From: Pseudomonas fluorescens
Lineage (GTDB): Bacteria > Pseudomonadota > Gammaproteobacteria > Pseudomonadales > Pseudomonadaceae
Length of the DNA stretch: 39,391 nt
Assembly: GCF_902497895.1 (NCBI RefSeq)
Contig: NZ_CABVHQ010000056.1
Coordinates: 1-39,391 of the forward strand
Direction of reading: 5' to 3'
The notes beneath the pieces were generated by a model. It made no database searches and had not been told where the DNA came from. It saw nothing but the letters and a program-made list of their open reading frames with translations. Below, piece by piece: positions 1-7,207 of this stretch (position 1 is the stretch's first letter; every line of letters begins with the position of its first letter). The position numbers and the translations under genes were made by a program.

Positions 1-75
1 CTTTTGGGGCCGCCCAGTTCCCACCGGCATAACGGCAAGCTCCCTCACCACAAGGTTGTGTATCCCCCCGCATTT

Positions 76-621
76 TCAGCCCTGATCCTTACCAAACAAC
101 ATGCTCTGCAATACCCCATCACGACGCACCCAGCCATGGAACAGCGCCGCTGCCAAGTGCAGCAGCACGGTCAGGAACAGCAGGTACGCGAGGTAACCGT
201 GAGCCTTGCGCAGGAAGGCGAACACTTGCGCATTGGCCGGCACTATCGACGGCAGTTGCAACGAACTGCCGAGCATCACCGGGTCACCGGCCGCCGAGAT
301 CATGGCCCAGCCCAGCAGCGGCAGAATCAGCATCAGGGCGTACAGCAACAGGTGCGAGGCCTTGGCCGCCAGCGCTTGCCAACCGGGCAGGTCAGCCGGC
401 AGCGGCGGCTGGCGGGTCGAGAAGCGCACCACCAGGCGCACGATCACCAGCAGCAGAATCGCCACGCCCAAGGGTTTGTGGAGATGGATCAGCCATTCAT
501 GGCGCTCGGACACCGAGGCCGCCATGCCCGCGCCGATAAACAGCATGGCAATCACCATCAGTGCCATCAGCCAGTGCAGCAGCCGCGCCAGGGGCGCGAA
601 ATGATTGGGTTGGGCGCTCAT
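76..621 (-). CDS. Cytochrome b561 family protein
   Basis: This 181-residue inner-membrane protein has four hydrophobic segments (about residues 14-34, 50-66, 89-109 and 141-165). Histidines that can bind haem b lie in the positions usual for bacterial cytochrome b561: His16 in the first helix, His46/His48 before the second, and further histidines in the fourth. Proteins of this family pass electrons between quinol and a periplasmic acceptor. Its ATG overlaps the stop codon of the upstream peroxidase gene (ATGA), so the two are translationally coupled. The likely role is to feed electrons to the peroxidase; this pairing is inferred from the operon, while the family call is secure. Confidence 0.9.
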   Translation of the reverse strand: MSAQPNHFAPLARLLHWLMALMVIAMLFIGAGMAASVSERHEWLIHLHKPLGVAILLLVIVRLVVRFSTRQPPLPADLPGWQALAAKASHLLLYALMLILPLLGWAMISAAGDPVMLGSSLQLPSIVPANAQVFAFLRKAHGYLAYLLFLTVLLHLAAALFHGWVRRDGVLQSMLFGKDQG

Positions 622-1691
622 GGGTGCGACTCCTGGGTAGCGGCAGGCAACTGGCTGACTTCACTGGTGCGGCGCAGGTATGACTTGGCGTACGCCGCAG
701 AGCGGGCAGCCAGCAGCGGGTCGTCGGAACCTTCGATGCCGCTCGGCAGAATCAGCGGATCGTAGTTGATGTCGCGGCATTCGCCGTTGCTTTGGGCCTG
801 GGTGTTCTCAAGCACCAGGGTGCCGGCATTCAACACTTTTCGATCGTTCGGCCAGGCTTTGCTGGCGTCATGGGTGGGATCTGCGGGGTTGGCCAGGGTG
901 ATGTTCAACTGCCAACGCAAGGGTCCGGCGGCCAGTCGCTGCATCAGGTCTTTTTCCAGGAAATCGGCGCCTTCAGGCGCACTGGCTCGCGCTGCATCTT
1001 GAACAAGCGGCGCCACGCTCCAGCGCACGGCCTGACGCTTACCCGCCGCGTTCACCAGATAAAAGGCATTGATACCGTTATAGGTTTCGGTGGCATAGCT
1101 GGCCGACGGTTTGGCGGTCTTGACCCACTGCAGGAACGGCGCGGTTTCCGGGTGCGCGGCAAAAAACGCCGCAGGGTTGGCGGGATTCGGCTTGCCGGTT
1201 TCCGGGTCCGGAGAGCTGGCCTGGAGCAGTTGATAGAAGGCTTCGGGTGTACCCACAGGGAACACCGGCATGCTGTTCATCCCGGTGCGCCATTGCTGAC
1301 CGTTGGCCTGTTTGAAGCGCAGCGCCAGGCTGCGGATCGGCACACTGCTGTCCGGTGCATAAGGATTGCCGCTGGCCAAGGCGAACCGCCCCACCACCGG
1401 CGTACGCGCCTCGTTGAACACCTGGGCGCGGGAAAACTCACGGGCCTGACCACTGCTCTCGAAATAACCGGCCACGCACACGCCTTTGGCGTGATTGCGG
1501 CGGAACCCCGGATGTGCCCCGTTGTTTTTCTCCAGTACATCGACCAACGCCTTGGGCGTCAGGCGCTGCGGGTCGAAGGTGCCGTTGACATAGGCAAACG
1601 CCCCGGCAATCGCCGCGACCACAACGGCAATACCTGCCAGGCGCAGCATCAGACTCGCGGTACTCAGTGGCGGTGGTGAGCGATCAACCAT
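618..1691 (-). CDS. Catalase family peroxidase (SrpA-like), membrane anchored
   Basis: The 357-residue product belongs to the small catalase-related peroxidases, which lack the C-terminal domain of classical catalases. A hydrophobic segment near residues 13-35 looks like an uncleaved signal anchor, placing the enzyme in the periplasm. The distal haem histidine lies in the NHAKG motif and the proximal tyrosine in the INYDPLILP motif near the C-terminus. The start at 1691 is preferred over an ATG 27 bases upstream because GGAGA sits seven bases before it. The gene leads an operon with cytochrome b561 and is divergent from an ECF sigma gene whose predicted promoter motif precedes both units. A role in peroxide defence is inferred from the family and context. 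Confidence 0.9.
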   Translation of the reverse strand: MVDRSPPPLSTASLMLRLAGIAVVVAAIAGAFAYVNGTFDPQRLTPKALVDVLEKNNGAHPGFRRNHAKGVCVAGYFESSGQAREFSRAQVFNEARTPVVGRFALASGNPYAPDSSVPIRSLALRFKQANGQQWRTGMNSMPVFPVGTPEAFYQLLQASSPDPETGKPNPANPAAFFAAHPETAPFLQWVKTAKPSASYATETYNGINAFYLVNAAGKRQAVRWSVAPLVQDAARASAPEGADFLEKDLMQRLAAGPLRWQLNITLANPADPTHDASKAWPNDRKVLNAGTLVLENTQAQSNGECRDINYDPLILPSGIEGSDDPLLAARSAAYAKSYLRRTSEVSQLPAATQESHP

Positions 1692-1735
1692 GAAAATCTC
1701 CAGGGCCCTGGGCCGCAAATGACAAGGATCAATCA

Positions 1736-1760
1736 GACGAAGCCAGGGAAGCTTTATTCC
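1736..1760 (-). promoter_or_regulatory. Predicted ECF sigma promoter for the peroxidase operon
   Basis: Read on the minus strand, GGAAT (1760-1756) is followed by exactly 16 bases and then CGTC (1739-1736), continuing as TGA. This matches the usual ECF pattern of a GGAAY -35 and a CGTC -10. The expected start of transcription is near 1730, leaving a leader of about 40 bases before the peroxidase ATG. Confidence 0.65.
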
Positions 1761-1788
1761 ATCGCCCGGTGTTTATTTTCCAGAGGCA

Positions 1789-1813
1789 GGAATAATCTTG
1801 AGTCCCGGGCGTC
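1789..1813 (+). promoter_or_regulatory. Predicted autoregulatory ECF promoter of the sigma gene
   Basis: GGAAT (1789-1793), 16 bases, then CGTC (1810-1813), followed by T. Motif and spacing are identical to the divergent promoter at 1736-1760, the signature of a sigma factor that drives both its own gene and its target operon. The expected transcription start is about 1819-1821, which is exactly where the 264-bp element begins (1820). Confidence 0.65.
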
Positions 1814-1819
1814 TCCCAA

Positions 1820-2083
1820 GGGTCTGTTGACGTTTGGTGACGACCGCGACGGCGGCCCACTTGGCGCAGGCCAAGGCCGGATCCACGTGGTTTGGTTGTT
1901 CCAAATAAGTTCCGAGCAACGCAGCCCTGCGCCAAGTGGGCCCCGTCCCTCCGGGTTGCGCGCCAACTTGCGCGAGGCTGCGTTGCGGGATTTGCCAAGG
2001 GAACAACCATTAGCGGCATCCCGCGCCTTGCCTCGCACAAGTTGGCACAGCAACGCGGCTCGCCACCAAACGTCAACAGACCC
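1820..2083. mobile_element. 264-bp MITE-like inverted-repeat element, copy 1
   Basis: The ends are perfect 20-bp inverted repeats, beginning GGGTCTGTTGACGTTTGGTG and ending with its reverse complement. The element is the same length as the copy at 17828-18091 and differs from it at about six positions. It encodes no transposase and carries several internal inverted repeats, so it looks like a non-autonomous miniature element. The flanks are CAA on the left and TTG on the right, which extend the inverted repeat and do not form a direct target duplication. It lies between the predicted promoter and the start codon of the ECF sigma gene and contains no stop in that gene's reading frame. The parent transposon family is not identified. 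Confidence 0.8.
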
Positions 2084-2108
2084 TTGTCCCAAGACTAGCC
2101 AGAATTTC

Positions 2109-2615
2109 ATGAACGACCTCGACGAACAGTTACGCCCACTTATCCCAAGGCTCAGGCGCTTCGCCATATCCTTGACCCGTAACTCCGCCAGCGCTGACGA
2201 TCTGGTGCAGTCGTGCCTTGAACGGGCGCTGTCGGGTTGGGGTGACAAACGCCCCGACGGCGATCTGCGGGCCTGGCTGTTCTCGATTCTTTATCGACAG
2301 TTTCTCGACGCCCATCGGCGCTCGCGACGTTATGCGCGGATGCTGGAGTTCTTCACCGGGCGCGACGATGCACAGCCCTCGGTGGAGCGCACAGTGATCG
2401 CGTTATCGACTCTCCAGGCATTCGACCGGCTGACCGCCGAGCAGCGCGCCCTGCTGCTCTGGGTCTCGGTGGAAGGCTTGAGTTACAAAGAGGTCGCCGA
2501 GATTCTCGACGTCCCCATCGGCACCGTGATGTCTCGCCTGTCCCGCGCCCGCCAGGCGTTGCGCCAGCTCAGCGACGGCGAGATCGCCAGCCCTTCTTTG
2601 CGGATACTCAAATGA
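2109..2615 (+). CDS. ECF-type RNA polymerase sigma factor
   Basis: The 168-residue product has the two-domain layout of ECF sigma factors. Region 2 covers about residues 10-75, including DDLVQSCLERAL and the DNA-melting stretch RAWLFSILYRQFLDAHRRSRR. Region 4 covers about 100-160 with a helix-turn-helix around LSYKEVAEILDVPIGTVMSRL. The chosen ATG gives a family-typical N-terminus, but it has no clear ribosome binding site, and the frame stays open upstream through the inserted element, so a longer N-terminus starting at a GTG inside the element cannot be excluded. The stop overlaps the anti-sigma start. It likely recognises the mirrored GGAAT-N16-CGTC promoters at 1736-1813. Confidence 0.92.
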   Translation: MNDLDEQLRPLIPRLRRFAISLTRNSASADDLVQSCLERALSGWGDKRPDGDLRAWLFSILYRQFLDAHRRSRRYARMLEFFTGRDDAQPSVERTVIALSTLQAFDRLTAEQRALLLWVSVEGLSYKEVAEILDVPIGTVMSRLSRARQALRQLSDGEIASPSLRILK

Positions 2616-3364
2616 TCAGCATGCCCCCAAGCGAACGCGACCTGCACGCTTACGTCGACCATCAACTCAGCGATACCGACCGGCGTCTGGTCGAAACCTA
2701 TCTGGCCGCTCAGCCCGAGGTCGCCGCGCAAATCCAAGCCTGGCAGCAGGATGCCCAGCAATTGCGCGCCGCCCTGAGCGGTCCCCTGCAGCACCCGGCC
2801 AATCCGGACCACGATCCGCTGGTCATCCGCCAGCGCCTCAAACGTCAGACACGACGCCACCTGGCCAGCGCCGCCGGGCTATTGATGGCGATCGGTGTCG
2901 GCGGCTTGAGCGGCTGGCAGGCACGGGAAATGACCCTGGTGGGTGGGCCGCCACCGATGACCGACGCCATGCAGGCGTACCGGATGTTCGCCCAGCAAGG
3001 CCTTATGCCGGCCGACCTGAAAGTGCAGAACAACGGCGATATGCAAGCCTGGCTCGACCGGTACTTCAACCATGCCAACCGCCTGCCCGACCTGCAGAGC
3101 GCCGGATTCAAGGCGGTCAGCGCCCGCTTGTTGAGCACTGACCAGGGCCCGGCGGCGATGGTGCTCTATGAGGACCAGGACGGGCGCAAGGTCAGCTTCT
3201 ACATCCGCCCGCCAGGACCGAAAAACAAGCTGCTGCCCCGTGGCAGCCGAAGTGACGGCGAGTTGCAGGCCGAGTACTGGTCGGGGGCCGGGTACAACTA
3301 CGCGATGGTCAGCCCGGCGGATTCATCGGCCGCCAGGATGCTGCAGCAGACGATCCGGTTCTAG
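2612..3364 (+). CDS. Membrane anti-sigma factor
   Basis: The 250-residue product starts at an ATGA overlap with the sigma gene. The N-terminal cytoplasmic part (residues 8-60) resembles the sigma-binding helices of membrane anti-sigma factors. There is a single transmembrane segment at about 84-102, and the remainder, with the motif VLYEDQDGRKVSFYIRPPG, would be periplasmic. No HxxxCxxC zinc motif is present, so redox release through that motif is unlikely. The overlapping arrangement with an ECF sigma gene supports its role: it would hold the sigma factor at the membrane until a periplasmic signal, perhaps oxidative given the divergent peroxidase operon, releases it. The signal is inferred. 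Confidence 0.88.
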   Translation: MISMPPSERDLHAYVDHQLSDTDRRLVETYLAAQPEVAAQIQAWQQDAQQLRAALSGPLQHPANPDHDPLVIRQRLKRQTRRHLASAAGLLMAIGVGGLSGWQAREMTLVGGPPPMTDAMQAYRMFAQQGLMPADLKVQNNGDMQAWLDRYFNHANRLPDLQSAGFKAVSARLLSTDQGPAAMVLYEDQDGRKVSFYIRPPGPKNKLLPRGSRSDGELQAEYWSGAGYNYAMVSPADSSAARMLQQTIRF

Positions 3365-3388
3365 TCGCGATTTTCCGGCTTGCAAAAC

Positions 3389-3526
3389 ACTTGTGGCGAG
3401 GGGGCTTGCCCCCGCTGGGGCGCGCAGCGGCCCTAAAACCTGCAAACGCGCTGTATCAGGCACACCGCGGTTACCGACTTTACGACTGCTGCGCAGCCGA
3501 ACGAGGCAAGCCCCCTCGCCACAAGT
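3389..3526. repeat. REP pair, GGGGGCTTGCCCCC family
   Basis: Two REP units in inverted orientation. The outer arms, starting ACTTGTGGCGAGGGGG, are perfectly complementary for 22 bases, and each unit carries its own small hairpin. The same family recurs at 20166-20356 and 34845-35015. It lies between the plus-strand anti-sigma gene and the minus-strand oxidoreductase, where it could serve as a bidirectional transcript end. Confidence 0.85.
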
Positions 3527-3561
3527 CCTGCGCATGACGGGTCTGACCCAGGCATCGCTCA

Positions 3562-4998
3562 TCAACGCTGCCGCTCAACCAACCGCTGCGCCAACGCCTT
3601 GGCCTGACTGGCCACGTCGGTCACCGCGGTGCTTTCCCACCACATCCCGCGCAACGGCGGGCCCATGGCGAACAAGCGCTCGGCGACCTGCCCGCGGGCA
3701 TCGATCAGCGCGCCGTCAGCATCGGCGGCAATCCCCAATGCCAGCGGCCCCGGCTGAATCAGCCCGCGCGCCAGCAGCTGCTGCGGCAAGGGTCGGGCGA
3801 CACGGCGCCAGTCGTATTCGATCCCGCTGGAGTTGATCAACGCCGCACCGCTGACCACGCAGGTGTGCGTCTCACCGCGGCGGCGCAGGCGAATGCTCAC
3901 CTGGCCGTCAGTCGAGGGTTCGAGGCCCTTGAACGACGCCGCTTGAATCCGCAAACGCCCTTCGTTATGCAAACGTGCCACCAGCTCGGCACTCAATGGC
4001 GGTGAACGGTGATGATGACTCTCCCACCAGGGCCGCACATGGCGCACGAACTGCCGGCGCTGGATATCCGTCGCCTGGCTCCACAAGCGGCCGATATGCA
4101 CGCGCACGGTGTCCAGTGGCGCTTGCCAGTCGATACCGGCCGCCATTGCCGCCTGGCACTGGCGGCGCAGTTCGCGCATCAACTGTCTGGGGCTGCGAAT
4201 GTTCGGGTCTTCGGCGATAAAATCCACCCAGGCCGGTGGCTGGCGGCGAACATGGGGCAGCAGCCCGTGCCGGGAAAACACCTCGATCGGTCCGCGATGC
4301 CCGGCCTGCTCCAGCGACACCACGGCGTCGACCATGGTCAGCCCGGAACCGATGATCAGCACCCTGGCCTGCGGATCGAGGCGGGCCATGGCCGCAACAT
4401 CCCAGGGGTCCAGCGCGGCCGTGTTCAAGCCGCTGGACTCGGTTTGTGGCGTACGCGCGGCCGGGAACAGACCGGTGGCCAGAACCGCATAAGCCCCGCG
4501 TAATTGTCTGCCGTCATCCAGGGTCAACAGCGCCCCGCTTGGGTCCATTTGCAGATCGACCGCTTCGCCACGAACGTGCTCGACGCTCGAACCCTGCCGC
4601 GCGCCGACCGCCTGGGCTTCGGCCAGACGTTGCTGCACATACAGGCCAAAAATCCCTCGGGGCGGGAACAACTCGCTGATGGGTACATGCTGCTGATCCG
4701 ACTCCGGCCAGCCGCCGGCAGCGATGAACTCGCTCAACCATTGGGTCAGGTCATCAGCGTTGTCCGGATCGACGCTCATGCGCGCCGCGTTGCCGTTCAA
4801 GGTATGCCCCAACTCGACTGCACTGTAGGCCTCGCCGCGACCCAATTCAGTACGGGGTTCGATCACCAGCAACTGACGCTTGCCGGGCAGACGCAACAGC
4901 TGTGCAGCCAGCAGAGCACCGCTCAGGCCACCGCCGACAATCAGGATGTCCGCGCTGCGGATGGCGGGGTTCGCCTGTGCGCTTCTGGTTTCGCTCAT
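3562..4998 (-). CDS. FAD/NAD(P)-binding oxidoreductase (COG4529-like)
   Basis: The 478-residue flavoprotein has an N-terminal Rossmann fold with the motif DILIVGGGLSGALLAAQLL (residues 18-36). The motif HTLNGNAARMSVDP is typical of the HcaD/COG4529-like NAD(P)-binding group, and a second dinucleotide fold begins at VLIIGSGLTMVDA. The start at 4998 is chosen because it leaves a short leader before the Rossmann strand and has AAGTGAG upstream; ATGs at 5028 and 5043 are possible but have weaker sites. The substrate is unknown. It stands alone between a REP pair and a 420-base spacer. Confidence 0.82.
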   Translation of the reverse strand: MSETRSAQANPAIRSADILIVGGGLSGALLAAQLLRLPGKRQLLVIEPRTELGRGEAYSAVELGHTLNGNAARMSVDPDNADDLTQWLSEFIAAGGWPESDQQHVPISELFPPRGIFGLYVQQRLAEAQAVGARQGSSVEHVRGEAVDLQMDPSGALLTLDDGRQLRGAYAVLATGLFPAARTPQTESSGLNTAALDPWDVAAMARLDPQARVLIIGSGLTMVDAVVSLEQAGHRGPIEVFSRHGLLPHVRRQPPAWVDFIAEDPNIRSPRQLMRELRRQCQAAMAAGIDWQAPLDTVRVHIGRLWSQATDIQRRQFVRHVRPWWESHHHRSPPLSAELVARLHNEGRLRIQAASFKGLEPSTDGQVSIRLRRRGETHTCVVSGAALINSSGIEYDWRRVARPLPQQLLARGLIQPGPLALGIAADADGALIDARGQVAERLFAMGPPLRGMWWESTAVTDVASQAKALAQRLVERQR

Positions 4999-5122
4999 GC
5001 AGTGCTCACTTGTCAGTGTGGGAGGCATATTTCTACGCCACATTTATGTTACCCGGCGATCAGAATGCTGCGCGATGATCTCGAAAATTTGCTGAACGAT
5101 GACAGGCGCCAAACCCGGCACT

Positions 5123-5227
5123 TGTGGGAGCGAGCTTGCTCGCGATGAGGGCAGCACATTCGAGATTGATGTGACTGTAAGACCGCTATCGTCGGAACGC
5201 CGCCTGGAGCAAGCTCGCTCCTGCAGG
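5123..5227. repeat. REP pair, GAGCNNGCTTGCTCGCGA family
   Basis: TGTGGGAGCGAGCTTGCTCG at the left and an imperfect inverted partner (GGAGCAAGCTCGCTCCTGCA) at the right, separated by about 60 bases. A closely related perfect pair is at 13316-13403. The rest of the spacer 4999-5416 shows no gene, and I see no other structure in it. Confidence 0.8.
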
Positions 5228-5416
5228 GGAACCTGGCATGCCACAGAATTTTCGGTGTACCCGCTGATCCGCCCAGCGTTCTTTGCAGAACTCGTGCCCG
5301 ATTCAATCACCAATAAATCAGTCAGTTATAGAAATAACCCAGAATCCATGTGAACAAGAACAAGCAAATTGTTTATCTGCTGTTGTGCCGCGAACAGCTG
5401 CTGTCCGTTGCCCGGA

Positions 5417-5980
5417 TCAAATCACCACGTTACGCACGAACCGCGTTGCCAGCGGACCATCGTTGCGGTAGGAATGGGGTTGGTGACTGGCGTACATAAA
5501 GAACTCGCCAGCTTCAAGCCTGTGCGCCTGTTCGCCGAGCATCAGCGTCAGGCAGCCTTCGAACACATAGAGCTGTTCGCTCCAGCCTTCGGCATCCGGT
5601 TCCGACAAGTACTGTTCGCCCGGTTCCAGCCGCCACTCCCATAACTCGACTTCACGACTGGCCGTCGCCTTGGCCAGCAGCACCGCTTTGCTGCCGGGGA
5701 TCACCCCGGCCCAGGCCAGCTCGTTGATGCGGCTCGGGTCGCGGGCATCCGGGGCCTGGATCAGGTCGCTGAAGGCCACGTCCAGGGCTTCGGCGACCCG
5801 GTCCAGGGTGGTCAGGCTGACGTTCTTCTCACCGGCTTCGATGGCCACCAGCATTCGCCGGCTGACCCCGGATTTTTCCGCCAGGGCGGTCTGGCTCAAC
5901 TGCGCGGCATGCCGCAGGCGACGTACGTTCTGGCTGACGTGCTGGAGGACTGAAGCGCGTTGCGTAGGATCTTTGTGCAC
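5417..5980 (-). CDS. XRE-family regulator with C-terminal cupin domain
   Basis: The 187-residue product has an XRE helix-turn-helix (about residues 14-72; LSQTALAEKSGVSRRMLVAIE is the recognition region) and a cupin sensor domain (about 105-185) with the motif EGWSEQLYVFEG and a late HQPHSY histidine pair. The start is taken as GTG at 5980 because AAAGTGAG lies at proper spacing and the leader matches the family. The gene is divergent from an EamA exporter, with 84 bases between the start codons. Two 18-bp related sites lie in that gap, one over the GTG itself, so it probably represses itself and the exporter. The ligand is unknown. Confidence 0.88.
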   Translation of the reverse strand: MHKDPTQRASVLQHVSQNVRRLRHAAQLSQTALAEKSGVSRRMLVAIEAGEKNVSLTTLDRVAEALDVAFSDLIQAPDARDPSRINELAWAGVIPGSKAVLLAKATASREVELWEWRLEPGEQYLSEPDAEGWSEQLYVFEGCLTLMLGEQAHRLEAGEFFMYASHQPHSYRNDGPLATRFVRNVVI

Positions 5981-6021
5981 TATATTGCTCACTTTACGGA
6001 TTTGCGCAGTATACTGCCCAC
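5975..6021. promoter_or_regulatory. Two tandem operator-like sites between regulator and exporter
   Basis: GTGCACTATATTGCTCAC (5975-5992) and GCGCAGTATACTGCCCAC (6004-6021) match at 14 of 18 positions, with starts 29 bases apart. The second contains the perfect 12-base palindrome GCAGTATACTGC. The spacing is close to three helical turns and the first covers the regulator start codon. Assignment to the XRE protein is by position. Confidence 0.55.
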
Positions 6022-6064
6022 CTTCAGGCGCATTGTGCGTCTCCCTCAGGTGGCGCGCAAGGTC

Positions 6065-7003
6065 ATGACATCGGTGAAATCTCCCCCATCCTCTGCCCTG
6101 TCCTCCCGATTCAGCAAAGCCGAGTGCGTGCTGGTGCTGATTACCATGGTCTGGGGCGGGACATTTCTGCTGGTACAGCACGCCATGACCGTCAGTGGAC
6201 CGATGTTCTTCGTCGGCCTGCGCTTCGCCGCGGCGGCTGGCCTGGTCGCGCTGTTCTCGGCCCGGCATTTGCGCCATCTGAGCCTGTTCGAGTTCAAGGC
6301 CGGGGCGTTCATCGGGGTGGCGATCATGCTCGGTTACGGCCTGCAGACCGTGGGTCTGCAGACTATCCCCAGCAGTCAGTCGGCGTTCATTACCGCGCTC
6401 TACGTGCCTTTTGTACCCTTGCTGCAATGGCTGGTGCTCGGGCGACGACCGGGGTTGATGCCGAGTATCGGCATCATGCTGGCGTTCACTGGGCTGATGC
6501 TGCTCTCCGGCCCTGCCGGGGCAGCGCTGAATTTCAGCCCGGGAGAAATCGCCACACTGATCAGCGCCATCGCGATTGCCGCCGAAATCATCTTGATCAG
6601 CACCTATGCCGGGCAGGTCGATGTGCGCCGGGTCACGGTGGTGCAACTGGCCGTGACCTCGGTACTGGCGTTCCTGATGGTGGTGCCGACCCAGGAAGCC
6701 ATTCCTGAATTTTCCTGGCTGCTGCTGAGCAGCGCCTTGGGCCTGGGCGCGGCCAGCGCGGCGATTCAGGTGGCGATGAACTGGGCGCAGAAAAGCGTCT
6801 CCCCGACCCGTGCGACCCTGATCTATGCCGGCGAACCGGTGTGGGCCGGGATCGTCGGGCGGATTGCCGGTGAACGGTTGCCGGCGATTGCCTTGCTGGG
6901 CGCCGGGTTGATCGTGGCGGCGGTGATCGTCAGTGAGTTGAAGACCAAGGGCAAGAGTGTGGCTGACGTTGACGACGCATTGGGACGCGAAAGCGAGAGT
7001 TAG
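6065..7003 (+). CDS. EamA/DMT-superfamily transporter
   Basis: The 312-residue inner-membrane protein has ten predicted transmembrane segments arranged as two EamA repeats. The first repeat opens with the motif MVWGGTFLLVQHAM and GPMFFVGLRF; the second ends with LIYAGEPVWAGIVG, typical of drug/metabolite exporters of the RhaT/YdcZ-like type. The ATG at 6065 is chosen because upstream in-frame starts lie inside the regulator's control region. It is divergent from the XRE-cupin regulator, a common pairing for exporters of amino acids or small metabolites. The substrate cannot be told from the sequence. Confidence 0.88.
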   Translation: MTSVKSPPSSALSSRFSKAECVLVLITMVWGGTFLLVQHAMTVSGPMFFVGLRFAAAAGLVALFSARHLRHLSLFEFKAGAFIGVAIMLGYGLQTVGLQTIPSSQSAFITALYVPFVPLLQWLVLGRRPGLMPSIGIMLAFTGLMLLSGPAGAALNFSPGEIATLISAIAIAAEIILISTYAGQVDVRRVTVVQLAVTSVLAFLMVVPTQEAIPEFSWLLLSSALGLGAASAAIQVAMNWAQKSVSPTRATLIYAGEPVWAGIVGRIAGERLPAIALLGAGLIVAAVIVSELKTKGKSVADVDDALGRESES

Positions 7004-7020
7004 GTGGAATGTGTACATCC

Positions 7021-7050
7021 TGTAGGAGCTGCCGAAGGCTGCGATCTTTT
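7021..7050 (+). repeat. Single REP unit, GTAGGAGCTGCCGNAGGCTGCG family
   Basis: One unpaired copy (TGTAGGAGCTGCCGAAGGCT, continuing GCGATCTTTT) just after the exporter stop codon. Paired copies occur at 21109, 27413, 30563 and 39264. The T-rich tail after the hairpin could help end the exporter transcript. Confidence 0.75.
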
Positions 7051-7131
7051 CGCGGCCAACCAAAATCTGATGCCGACACATCGCTCTTCAAACAATGAAA
7101 ACCAGCCTTTTTCCGCCTACCTTGTAGGATT

Positions 7132-7177
7132 CTGCCACAGCTTGGCAGTTGGTGATCCGAGGGTCGGCACGTATGAT
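7132..7177 (+). promoter_or_regulatory. Predicted sigma-70 promoter and operator of the mnh operon
   Basis: TTGGTG (7149-7154), 17 bases, TATGAT (7172-7177) gives a weak -35 with a good -10 about 30 bases before the mnhA start. Directly upstream is an inverted repeat CTGCCA-CAGCT-TGGCAG (7132-7148), which could bind a regulator. Both calls rest on motif inspection only. Confidence 0.4.
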
Positions 7178-7207
7178 CTGTTACAAACTTCCGCAGATTA
7201 GAAGCCT

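Noticed and set aside
1..75. Possible feature at the left edge
   Set aside because: I see no gene end, repeat or hairpin strong enough to report in these 75 bases.
1820..2083. Open frames inside the 264-bp element on both strands
   Set aside because: The frames follow from the GC-rich inverted repeats, have no ribosome binding sites or known domains, and read through into unrelated flanks at both copies.
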